Shown: positions 1 through 12,100 of the stretch, piece after piece
How positions within the stretch are numbered: position 1 is the stretch's first letter
Layout of the letters: every line of letters begins with the position of its first letter
NCBI RefSeq assembly: GCF_028583425.1
Contig: NC_072801.1
Span: forward strand, 58,481,766 to 58,545,765
Source of the DNA: Eublepharis macularius
Taxonomy: Eukaryota > Chordata > Lepidosauria > Squamata > Eublepharidae
Length of the DNA stretch: 64,000 nt
Direction of reading: 5' to 3'
Position numbers and translations under genes: made by a program
The notes under the pieces: generated by a model
What the model saw: the letters and a program-made list of their open reading frames with translations, nothing else
Told to the model about the DNA's origin: nothing
Databases searched by the model: none

Positions 1-568
1 GGAAAGCTGGCTGGATCCAACTTTTTGAGCCAGTTTAATGTAGTTTGCTGGATGACTTTGGACCTGACGCTCTCAGCCGAACCTACCTCACAGGGTTAAA
101 TTATGCAGTTTTAGAAGCTTGCATGCTTAGCATAACAGACAGCGCAGTCCTTCGTTCTTCTAAGTCAGTGAGCTTAGAAGGGTGTTACTGTATTTAAGAC
201 TGCATTGTTGGTCTACAATTTGTACCATTTACTGAACATATTAAAATACATAACAGTGAGTCAGATCACTGACCCATCTAGTTCAGTCTTGTCTCTTCTG
301 ACTGGTACCAGCTTCCAGAGGCTCAGGTAGAGCGTGATGTCTCCCAACAGCTGTTATTTTAGATTCTTCCAGCAGTTCCCAACATGGTGCCCGCCAAAAC
401 CTTTCATGGAGCCCATCAAGCATTTTTTAGAAAGAAGGAGAAGGGCCAAGTGGGGCTTCTGCCTACTAGGGCTTCTTATTGGCCACCAGAGATCTGGTTG
501 GCAGCGCAGATTAAAAGGCAGCCTGCTGATCGGAGCTTCTGCCTGAAATGTTGAAGAATTACTATTAG

Positions 569-850
569 CAGGGCTTTTTTTCTGGGAAAAGAGGTGGTGG
601 AACTCAGTGGTGGAACTCAGGACCACACAATGGCATCACTTTGGGTCAGCTGGAACAAGGGGGGAGTTTTTTAAAGTTTAAATCGTCCTTGATGAAAATG
701 GTCACATGGCCGGTGGCCCCACTCTCTGATCTCCAGACAGAGGGGAGTTTAGATTGTCCAGAGATCAGGGGCGGGGCCACCGGCCATGTGACCATTTTCA
801 AGAGGTGCCGGAACTCAGTTCCACTGTGTTCCCGCTGAAAAAAAGTCCTG
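569..850. mobile_element. CAGGGC-ended hAT-like MITE, copy 1
   Basis: Terminal inverted repeats CAGGGCTTTTTTTC / GAAAAAAAGTCCTG flanked by a perfect 8-bp duplication ACTATTAG (561-568 and 851-858). It carries the family's internal motif GGTCACATGGCCGGTGG and an inner inverted repeat around CCAGACAGAGGGGAG. Confidence 0.92.
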
Positions 851-1175
851 ACTATTAGACTTATATGCATGACTTCATTTTGTGGTTGGCTTTACCTCCT
901 GCAGCAGCCATTTTGTGGTTGAGCCCACCACCCTATGTCAATATTCCCAAAGTGCCCACAGGTTCAAAAAGGGAGGGGACCCCTGCTTTAACTGAAGATG
1001 TGCAAGAAAGTTTCTGCTCTGCTATTGAGCTACAGCTGCCCTTCCTATTTTGCTAATCTTGGGGATTATCATTTATACTCTACCCGCACACTGCTGGAAA
1101 TCTTATTCAACAACTTTTCTGGCTTCTGAGGTTTCAATGAGCACTGTCTGTGCAAGCATATTTTCACATCTCTCA

Positions 1176-1377
1176 GAGCCAAGCTACACGTGACGCCTGA
1201 CACAGGTTGGACACTTGTCAGCTTCCCTCAAGTTTTGATGGGAAATGTAGGCATTCTGGTCTTGCAGCTGTAATGGAGAGCCAAGCTGTAAAACCAGGAC
1301 GCCTACATTTCCCATCAAAACTTGAGGGAAGCTGACAAGTGTCCAACCTGTGTAAGGTATCACTTGTAGCTTGGGTC
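1176..1377. mobile_element. Foldback element with 3-bp duplication (PIF/Harbinger-like), copy 1
   Basis: A 202-bp near-palindrome: GAGCCAAGCTACACGTGACG at the left, its partner TCACTTGTAGCTTGGGTC at the right, and long inner arms (AGCTTCCCTCAAGTTTTGAT and complement). TCA flanks both ends. Confidence 0.72.
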
Positions 1378-1499
1378 TCAGTGAAAATATGTTAAAAGAA
1401 AAGAGCACATTTCCTGGTAGATTCCATGGCACTGAGTTCTGTAAATAAATGCTGCATTAGAAGAAAATGGGCTAATCTTTTTTCCATATCTCCTGCATA

Positions 1500-1645
1500 A
1501 AATGTCTGCATAGTGAAGATTCATTCTTTGTATGATACAAAGATTCTTTGTATGACACAAACAGTATCTGAAGAAGTGGGTCCACAAAAGCTTATGGTGG
1601 AATAAATTTTTTTAATCTTCAGGGTGCCACAATACTCCTGTTAAT
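1500..1645 (+). mobile_element. Penelope-like fragment, decayed
   Basis: CTGAAGAAGTGGG, then AAAGCTTATGG and a diverged TCTTCAGGGTGCCAC tail, as in the better copy at 19284. Confidence 0.55.
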
Positions 1646-1984
1646 TTTTGTTCCTGTTTGATCACTGTCCCTATTTTGGCCTCAATGTTCTGCTTTTGGG
1701 AAGGTCTCATTAAAATGTGTATAGTAGAAGTTGCTAGGATAGTCATGTTTCAGAATTCAGCTTTCTCTCTAGGGTCCCAGAAGCTTAGGCAAGGGAGCCG
1801 ATACATCTTACCTCTGATGCACATTCATATACGTATTTAGAGGTAAGAAGTACTGGAGAAATTGTTATGGTGAGGACAAGATATATCCAGTCATGGGAGC
1901 CTGTCTCATCATGACAATGCTCTCCCAGTTCTGTTCCTGATACACCCCATCATCAACATTTAGGCACCGTGCAGTGCACACCTT

Positions 1985-2210
1985 CCCATGATGTAGCCCA
2001 GGGCTAGAGCGCTGGACAAGGATTCAGAAGAACTGGATTTGAATCCTCTACTGTGCCTTGCTGGAAGACCTTGGGCCACACACTCTCAGCCTAACCTACC
2101 TCACAGGGTTGTTGTGAGAATAAAAGTGAGGAAAGCAGAACAATGTCATCAGATGCTTTGTGTCCCCATTAGGGAGAAAAGTGGGGTCTAAATAAACAAA
2201 CATAAAAGCT
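1985..2210 (+). mobile_element. tRNA-derived SINE, diverged
   Basis: AGGGCTAGAGCGCTGG head, then TTGGGCCACACACTCTCAGC, CACAGGGTTGTTGTGAG and a GTGGGGTCTAAATAAAC tail. Confidence 0.65.
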
Positions 2211-3043
2211 GACCTTGCTGATTCCTGCAGACTGAGTTGCTGTCAGACGCCCAGCAAGCCAGGAGCGTTTCCAAGTGAAGGAGAAGATAGTGATGTCTTA
2301 GGCCCCCGCTGAGGAGAATATAAAACATAAATAAACATTGAATTGCTAATGTTAACTGATCTCAAGTGCATTTTTCTATAAATTTTTAATCTAAAAATAC
2401 ATTTTTTAAAATGTAGGAAAGGGGATTATAGAATAAAGGCACATACCCGGTGTGTGGGGGGAGGGAACTTTACCAAAAAGTAAGGAATACCCCTATTTTC
2501 ATCATGAAATGTTAGAGAGTGGGGCTAAGTGATCATAGCTTTCTTACACTAGAGTGAGTTCTATTGAACTTAGGGATCAATGTATTAACACAAACAGGTT
2601 CCAGAAAGTAGAGACCACCCATGTGAAATAAGGGCTTTGAAACATATAGAATTCATCAGGTGTAGCTCCCTCTTACTGCATCTCCATGATGGAGAAATAC
2701 TGCTGAATTTCTGCCAGTCATTCTGCAGCTACAGACGTAGGAATTTAGCCAGGGGGAGGGGGAAAGAGCATTGCAACCAGTGGCCCCTACGCTCAACCTT
2801 TTCTCTGCAGATCAAACCTGCCAGACATAACGTCTTGGCTGGAACTTGTAATCAGAGCAAGTAACATACCACCCTCCTTTGGAGACTGGCAGGTGTGTGT
2901 GGGGGTGGGGGGAAGGCATCACAGGTACACAGGTAAAACTGTTCCCCCTCCCTCTTTACACACTTCATTTGTGGTGGCGCCTCTGAAATCTGACCAGTCA
3001 GCAAAGGAAAATGAGAGATGATGATAGGGTCTGAGAATGGGCC

Positions 3044-3050
3044 TATATAA
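3044..3050 (+). promoter_or_regulatory. TATA box of the ACP4 gene
   Basis: TATATAA lies 65 bases before the chosen ATG at 3115. A start of transcription some 30 bases downstream would give a 5' leader of about 40 bases and would exclude the upstream in-frame ATG at 3037. Confidence 0.5.
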
Positions 3051-3114
3051 CAGAAGAGTCTGCCAGCCCTCCCTCAAACAACCTGCGTCCAGATGGTGCA
3101 GCTTTTTCATCGCT

Positions 3115-6100
3115 ATGAGGCCGTCTGTAACTTTGGCCCCCCTGATTATCCTTATCCTGACTGATCTGCCGCCTTCAGTTGGCCAGGAAAGGACTCTACG
3201 CTTCGTTACATTGGTACATGGATTGGGGAGACATGCCCAGGCTGGGACGCTTCGGTTCTCTGGGAATGGAGGAGGGCTTAGCACCTTAGCGCAAAAGAGA
3301 GTTCCTGGTAGGGACGGGACTGTGTGGAAATTAATGGATTTCTGTAGGAAAGACTGGGAGCGAGGGCTCCTGGATTATTTGGAACATGAGTGAAGACCCA
3401 GGGTATTGGTAAGCTGCAGAGAAATGATCAACCTGACAATCAACTGGGCAATGAGAGGGTCAATATATTGCCAAGGGGGTCCAGTGTGTCTCTGTATGCT
3501 CTGCACATTTCACCTACAATGCTTAATTGATTGACTGGACTAATATAGCCTCCCCCAAATCATTAGGTAAGTATTCTTCCCTATCTTTCTGTCAATTTGA
3601 ACGAAAGTTTCTTACAAAGCCTCTGCACATGATTGGATTTTGCCTTGCAAGGGTGTAGCAATCTATTGGGTGGGGTGGGGGAGTGAAACACAGAGAGGAG
3701 AGGAAAAGAGAGAAGGTAAGAGGACAGATAGTAAAGGACACGTTATATGAAAGTTCTCATTTTACAGGTGAAAGGGTTTTAGGTTTAGAAAGGCTGAAGG
3801 TCAAAGGCCTTGTGAGTTAAGAGTCAAGGAGTTGTTGTTTCCTGAGTAGTTGGTGATTTCCTTACATCCTTTTCCTTCCTCCTCAGGTGTATCGCCATGG
3901 TGACCGATCCCCTTTGGGCACCTACCCCACAGATCCCCACAAAGCTGCAGCCTGGCCCAAAGGCTTCCAGCAGCTCACTGAGGTAGACTCTAGAGAGGAC
4001 TGGATTGTTTGTGTTAATTTGTTCTCATCAATGTGTGTGAATATGATCCATGCCTCACCCCAGATTCCCATCTTTCCTTTGTGTTAGAACACCCTATGCT
4101 GATGGGTGATGATGTGTGTATGTGTAGATTTCAGTACTTTTCATTCCTGGTGTACTATTTCCCCACTTTCCCTACTACAGGTAGGTATCTTACAACAGAA
4201 GATACTGGGACGTTTCCTCAGGGAAAAATACACTGGATTTTTGAGTGCTTCCTACAAACCACAGGAGGTAAATAGATCTTCTCATAACATAGCTTTGATC
4301 TTCTCATAATCCTTAAATCTACCTAACTGCATCAATGTACCCCCTTGTTCAAATACAGGGCCTGAAAGACTGACCGAGGCGCATGTTGCTGTTGCTGCAG
4401 CGCTGCCCTTTAATTTCTCTCCTTTGTTGTTGCTGTTGCTTCTATATAGCTACCAGGTCACTGCTGATTTATGGTAGTGAGAAATATTGCTGCCTTGTAG
4501 AATTTCTTTTGCAGTCTATTTTTGGATAGTTCTGCCCCAAAACACAGGTTTAGCTATAGCTATTATTCTGTGGTTGTTAAATGAAAACTCTTTATTCAGA
4601 GACAATATACCTATGAATACCAGCGACTGGGAAGGTATTCCAGAATGAAGTTTGTTCTGGATCTTCACCATGTCAAGTAGCTAGACTATACCCAAGTGAC
4701 ACTGCAATAAATCAGGGCAAAACAAGAAGCAACTGTGGCAAATATTGGGAGTTTAAACCTGGATTAGCTCCTGTCATGTAGAAAGAGGGAGATGGTGTAT
4801 GTATCCAGTTTCCCTTCAAATACAGGAGCTCAGAAAAGAAGACAAGTGTGTGGGGGGATCAGAATGTGGGGTTTAGTATTCCCCTTTTGTTGTGAAAGTT
4901 GGACCACCACCACTCTTGTGTTTGTGATTGGTGAGAGCCAGTTTGCTATAGTGGTTAAGAGCACGGTACTCTAATCTGGAGAACCAGGCTGGATTCCCCA
5001 CTCCTCCACTTGAAGCCAGCTGGGTGACCTTGGGTCAGTCACCGCTTCTAGGAGCTCTCTCAGCCCCACCCACCTCACAGGGTGATTGTTGTGAGGATAA
5101 TAACAACATACTTTGTAAACTGCTCTGAGTTGTCCTGAAGAGTGGTATATAAATTGAATGTTGTTATACTCACATTAGTTTCACCTTTAATTAACCTTTG
5201 AAGTGCCGCAGAACTCGTCTTTGAGACCTCTGGCACTAGACCAAATTTCCTTCCTTAAAACACCCATACACAAAAGGAGTCTCCATAAAATTTCTAAAAT
5301 AACTCATAATTTTGCTTTTCATAATCCAAACTGCTTTATAACTTGACTAATCAAAGTACATGCAGCCTTCCTGCCAGATATTAGGACTTGGGGGGAGGAA
5401 GCTCCTATTCTTGTGACCTGCAAGGGATTACACAAAAATGAGTTTTTAAAAAAACAATCGACTGGGTACAATACAGATGTATGACAGGTTGTGTTTGAGT
5501 TGGTGGTCCACAAGTGCTGCAGGCCTATCCTATTTTCCAGGGTTTTTTTTTTCCTGACAAGGCTCCTATGTCTTTAAGCTGTTGCCTCATGGATGGAAAT
5601 AGCAACAAAAGAATTCATTTACATTATGGAGGTGGAGACAGAAAAAAGCTGTTCCTGTCCTGCATCTTCCTGTCATGGCAAGCCCTACCCAAAATAATGG
5701 GCAAACCCTCCAGCTTCCCTATTTTCTCCTCAGGCCAGCCAGGAACTTCTGCTGGATCCTATAATATTGTTGCATCTGATTAAACAAAAATTGTTTGGGG
5801 AAGAGTACAAGTAAATAAAATTGGCTATGAATCAGAAAATCCTCAATTCAAAAGTCACCTCTCATGAACTTGGTTCCGCCATATGAGGATAATACCAATT
5901 TACTTCAATATTTTGTATGGATGACAATTTATGCAAAGTTCCTTGAATACTATAAGACTAACAAAATTCGAGATAGTGTATGAGCTTCTGTGAGCCATAT
6001 AGCTCATTTCTTCAGATTATATATTGCACTAAATATCACTATATCTAATAACTGTGGCTGGACATCATTTCAATCATGAAAGCTATCTACAGTCAAGGTA

Positions 6101-9100
6101 GATGTGTTTTGTAGGATCTCCAGGGATGCAGAAAAATATGACAGTAAATTTAACAAAAGAAAGCTGTGGAAAAGCCACCTAATGTAGACTGAATATGCCT
6201 CAGGAGGCAAGGAAAGTTGAGAGCAGCTTTGAATTATTTAAAAGGAGAAAGTGAGAAAAAATATGCCTGCTCAAGGCCTTAAGGACTTGAGTTTTCCAAA
6301 TAGTTCCCCTCCCATAATTCCTTGCCTCCTATTGTGCTTCACTTGGTTGAGGCTTTGTTAACACCACATTGTGGCCAACACATGACAACAAAACATGTTT
6401 GTGCCCGTTTCAGATATACATCCGCAGCACTGATTATGACCGTACCATAATGAGTGCTCAAGCTAACCTGATGGGACTCTATCCAAGCTCAGATCCTGAG
6501 ACTGGCTGGACCCCAGTTCCCATCCACACAGTGCCTGTTAAGTATGACAAGGTAAATGAGTAGAAAACTGTAATCCCGAGGTTTTTTACAAGGAAATTAT
6601 GTAATTGTCTGTGTTCTGTGCCAGAATGTTTTATGACATATATAACTATAGTATAATGGATCACCTGTAATCAATTATTTTGCTGTTAGTTTTGTATGGT
6701 TTTCCCCATGTTGTAATTCACGTGGTGACTGAATAGTTCTTATATTTATAATCTGCCTCGAGTCCCAGTGAAGAAGGCAAACTATAAATGAAGGTAATAA
6801 AAAATAAAAATAACATAACTGATACATTTGGAATCATGAAAATATATTTTTCAGTGAGTTACCATCTAATATACCCTACCAATCTCATGGCTTCCATACA
6901 CTATTGTTCCATATAGTTGTACCCAAACTTTAGCTTCTGTTTGACGGATGATGCCGGTGGGAAATTCAGTCCGTCTTTCCTACTTGTCTCCTACAGCTGC
7001 TGAAACCACCAACCCGGACCTGCCTACGATACCAACAGCTAATGGAGGAGACAATTAATTTGCCCAGCTATCAGGCAAAAATGAAGGCCTGGAAGGTATC
7101 AGAGAATGGGATTAAAGTCAGGAGGAAAGGCAAAAAAAAGGGTTCTGAGGGGAAAGTTTTCATTCATTTTGTGGGAACACAGCTGCTGAGCAAACATGAG
7201 GTGGTGGCTGATGAAAAGCCATTTCCATGTGGTGGGGGCTTCCCACTGAAACATTAATTAACTTTAATTAACTGACTTTAATTAACTCTGGGGTGAAGTT
7301 GTGAAAGACCCAGCCCAGTGCTAAATCTCTCAGGAAGTTGGACACTAACATGGTTGTTTCAGACACAGTGTTGCTGATTGGTGAAGCCACTTAGAAGAGC
7401 TAAGGCAGCATTGTTGCAACGGCTCAGCGGCACAGCATCTGCTTTGCGCTTGTCACAGGTCATAACTTCCTGGCATCTGTAGCTAAAAAAGATCAGGTAG
7501 TCGGTGATGTGAAGAACCTCTACCTGAGAGTCCAGAGAGACTGTGCAGCCAATCAGAGTGACTGTGGCAGACTGGGGGGTTTGACCCAGTGTAAGGGAGC
7601 TTCACGTACTGGCAGCTTCTGAAGAGACCACCAATGGGAAAGGCTGCCAACTGACTAGTTTTTCCATTGGCATTAATGATGTAGTGGTTAAATGAGTTGC
7701 AACGTAGTACTTCGCTGGTTCAAATCTCACTACTGCCATGAATTTACCAGGTGGCTTTGAGTAAGCCTCTCCTCTCAGCCCAGCTCCCCAGCTGCATTGT
7801 GGGGAGAATAACACCTTGTTCACTGCTCTGGTGGCAACAAATCAGTCCAGAAAAGCGGTATACACATGAACTTTTATTGTTATTTTTATCCCTTTTGGAC
7901 TGTTGTCAGGCAAGTTTTCCTTATAATGCGGTGCGGGTGCAAGGGAGAGAGGCTGTTTGTTGTTTCTCCCATGGCTGGAATAATACAGCTCACTTTGGGC
8001 GAGACCAAAGAGTTCTTTCTGGTTTCCTACGAAGTGATTTGTCTTAATCATAAAGGAGAAGCTCCTGGATTAGGGCAGTGGGAGAGGGGCAAGGTTTACA
8101 AAAAAACCTTATCGGTCCATTTAAAATCCAAAACCAAGAATGAAATCTGTGTAAAATGATTTTTATTAGGTATTAAGCAGATTGACACAAAAATCTTGTG
8201 CACCAGAACTCTTTGTCAGGCTTGATTTACAAAATTTAGAAAGACAGAAGGGTGGGAAGCAGATTTTTGAGGCCAGGGTGTTTCGCTCTGATCTTGCAGG
8301 CATCCTCTGGGAGATGCAAGCAGGCGATTAGCTTACCTTTGTTGCTGAGGTGTTGAGTTACAGCAGGTTCCCTGGGCAGCTGTATTCAATCCATGTCCTC
8401 CATTCACCCCTGGTGTTGGCTCACCCTTTACCACTCCCACTTCCTACTACCTCAGCTTTGTAGCCAGTACACAATACCTGATTTGTGCCTTCCAAGAATT
8501 GGTAACTACCCCAAATTTGCAAGAATGCAGCTGTTCTATTGTTTTCTCCTTCATATCTTTTCTTGTTTTGGTATTTGATATTGTAAATGGGCTCCCATGC
8601 ACAGGCAGAAAAGGTGATAAATGAACAGAAGTGCCACTGCATTCAGTGGCTTGGATCCTATGAACCGTGTGAACGTTCTGAGACCTCCTTAATGCTGGTC
8701 TGGAGATTGCAGGATTTGCTTGTACAATCGAAGATTTCCAAGGAGGCTTCCATATAACAGTTAAAACAATCAACAGACAGCAATAAAAACTACAGCCATC
8801 CAAACAGATCCAACACAAAACCAGCACAAGAGAAAAGCCCTACCCACACATTCAACCAACATAATGCGAGCCCTGAAGGATCTGACTAAAGATCCACAGT
8901 CAAGCATCCTGTCACCCATATTGGTGAAGCAAATGACCAGCAGGGGCACAGAGACCAAAGCCTCCCCACTGAAGCCTCCGGTGATTAATAATCAGTGATA
9001 TATTGCCTCTAGGCATGGAAGTTCCATTTCTCCATCATGTCTTCCATTACTTTGACTAATTCCCTTTTAAAGCAAACTACTCTAGTGGCCATCACTACAT

Positions 9101-12100
9101 CCTGTGGTAGTCAGTGCCACAAGTTAAGTATGTGTTGTGTGGGGAAGTGCTTTCTTTGTTCTGTCTTGAATCTACCCCTGATCAATTTCACTTGGTAACC
9201 CTGAATTCCTAGACTTTGGGGGAAAGACAAAACCCAAATAAACTAAAATCCTAGCTGAATAGAAACATGATTAATTTGGTATCTAAATCTAAAAGGACTA
9301 GACATTCAACAGGCAGGTTTGGGGAGGGAGTTCCATAACTAAGGGGCCACCATAGAAAAGGCCCTGCTCCAGTAGCTGCTCATGTCACCTCCTAGGGAAG
9401 GGCTTCTGTAGTTTCGGCCATATGGAAGCTCAAGTTCCCAGACTAATTCTTCAACCTTCCTTCTCTTGCAGGGGTTCATGACCAAGATGGCCAACTATAC
9501 AGGCCTAAAACCTGAGCAACTGACCCTGAGCAACTGACCCTCTGGAGGGTGCATGATGCTCTCTTTTGCCAGGTAGGCTCAATCTCACTACAACTCCTCC
9601 CGCAACAATGAATAACCTTCAGGCACACCTTTCTTTTCCAACCTTTGCAGAAAACCCATAATCTGAGCTTGCCTAGCTGGGCCACACCACGGGTACTGAC
9701 TATGCTTCAGGAGATGGAAGTGTTTAATGTGGAAGCCCATGTAGGACTGCATGCCAGCCAAGAGAAGGCCCGATTTACTGGAGGTAAGGACCAATTCCTC
9801 TGTAACTTTGGGATAAAGTGAAAATAACAAGGTCATGGGATGCAGTAAAAGTGTTAAGTCAGTTTTACTTGCTGAATATCTCAAGGTACTCTGCTCCTGT
9901 CATAAAAGCCACCTTGTTCCAGCATAAGAACTTCAAAGGGAGAACCTAGCATGAAAAGACACTGTTAGAATTTATTAGGAAACTTGGAATCATCCGGTTA
10001 GGACTCAGTCACAATGCAGGACTCCTCTCATCCTACATGTATTTAATAAATCTAGCAAGATTGTGACAGTTGTGGAATATCGCTGTTTATCTGTTTGATT
10101 GTAATGTGGTGTTCTCACTGAGACTCAAGGCAGATTACAATCAAGTAAGCCATTACAATCAGTTGGCTAAGACATCTAATAAACAATGTAATAGGACTAG
10201 GACTGCAGAAATCTGAAACAAGGCATAAACCTGAAACATGACATGTTAAAACAATGTAAGAAATGGTATTACCTAAGCAGAAACACAATTCTGCGAGAGC
10301 AAGATAAAAACATACAGCAACAGATACATAGTAATTGTATAGTTATGTTTGTTCTGGCTTTGCAAAGAATGTCCCTGGCCTGATTAGATCTCTTGACCAC
10401 TGTTTACTACTCCCCTCCCCGTCTGTTTTTCTGTGTATTTAACAATAAGGTTTAACAACTGAGGACACACATGCCACGCGCAGGGCTTGTTCACGGTGTT
10501 TTGCTGCCCCAAGCAAATCCGCTCCCTCTGATCACAAGAGCAAACGGAGCTCTAACAGGGCCACGGGCTTGGCCTGAACCCAGCAGCACTAACAGTTGTC
10601 ATGGGGGACGGGTCGAAATCCAGTAGCCCCGGTCCAGGAAGTGACCACACAACAGTCTCTATTGCCTTCTCCTGTGCCACTTATGGCCAGGAGTAAGCCA
10701 AACCCCTGCAGCCCTTCAGTGCCCTTCATGTGCCACCTTGTTCATGCATCTGATAAAGCGGTTCGTCCATGAAAGTCTGTTTATTTTTATACTTCCTTTT
10801 TGCTTTATGTGAATGTTTGATGGCACCCCCAAGTGGCAGGAGCTGGTATTTCACATGCCAGAAGAAATAGGATTCGGCAAAGTGGCTTCTTCTAAGCTTG
10901 CTGCACCGCTCTTGCCCCTGCCTCTGGTTTGCAGAGCGAGTGCTGTTGTGCCTCTCCATGGAGCAGTTGCACTTTCCCCATATCTCCCTGCACTTCTTGA
11001 TCTACGTTTTCTCTCTTGCTCTGCAGGGCTACTCCTGAGTGCCATTCTGAGCAACTTCTCCAAAGTTGTGTGCAGAGACCTACCCCTGAAGATGATTATG
11101 TATTCTGCAGTGAGTCCTCCCCAGCTGAACATTTCAAAAGGCTTGAGGGAAAGATGCAGATAATCAAGGATGTCTAGGGATTTATTTTATTGGCTTCATT
11201 TATTTCCCTGCCAGGACCAAAAGCAGCTTAAATCACTTTCCTTCATTTTATCCTCATAGTAACGCTGCGAAGTTGGTCAGGCTGAGTGAATACAGCAGGC
11301 CCAAGTTCACCCTGCAAGCTTCCATGGCAGAATGGAGATTCGAACCTTGGTCCCCCAGATCTTACTCTAACCACTATACTAGTCATTATATTGGCACCGT
11401 GCTTTCCAGTGCCTTGTTGGAATCCTCAATGTAATCCTTACAGCAACTGTATAAGGTAGCAATGTGAGAACAGCCCTGTTAACTTGTAACAGAGAAAACA
11501 GACATGTCTTGTGCATCTTCAAGACGAGCAAGTTTGCTTTCACAGAATAGGGCTCGCTTTGTCGGATGCACCTGTATACGTGTGTGTGTGGTGCACATTT
11601 GACATAGAGGGCTCTGGCCCATAAAAACGAATGCTAGAATAACTTGTTAGCATTTAAGAAGCCACAAGAATTCCTGATCACTTTTCCTTCAAGGTAGGTT
11701 ATTATCCCCTTGTTGCTGGTGAGGGTCTAAGAGAAAAAGACTTGCTTAAAGCCACCTTGTATATTCACACCCAATGTGACAATTGCACCAGAGATTACCT
11801 GAACCATAGCTGCCTCCAGTGCTTTTTTTATATATAAAAAGTACCAGTGCTCATCAAGTTCACCACCCTGGGGGCCAAAGCCCATTGGCTGAAAGTACTG
11901 GTACCACCAGAAAGAAAACTCTGCATAGCTCCATCTCGTAGCTACTAAGGTCTCTCAATTAATGACAGCATCCCCCAGATTCCCAAGCTGCTTCTTTGCA
12001 AAGAACAGTGGGAATTCGTTTTCCAGGTACTGGGAAGTCAGAACTATAGTCTTCTCTCTGAAATAAATCTATAAATGAAACCTGCAATTTCAGGACCCTG

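Noticed and set aside
6369-6563. Separate small gene MWPTHDNK...
   Set aside because: It is exon 4 of the phosphatase read through its acceptor.
7418-7500. tRNA gene
   Set aside because: The tRNA-like head continues into a SINE body and has a decayed anticodon region.
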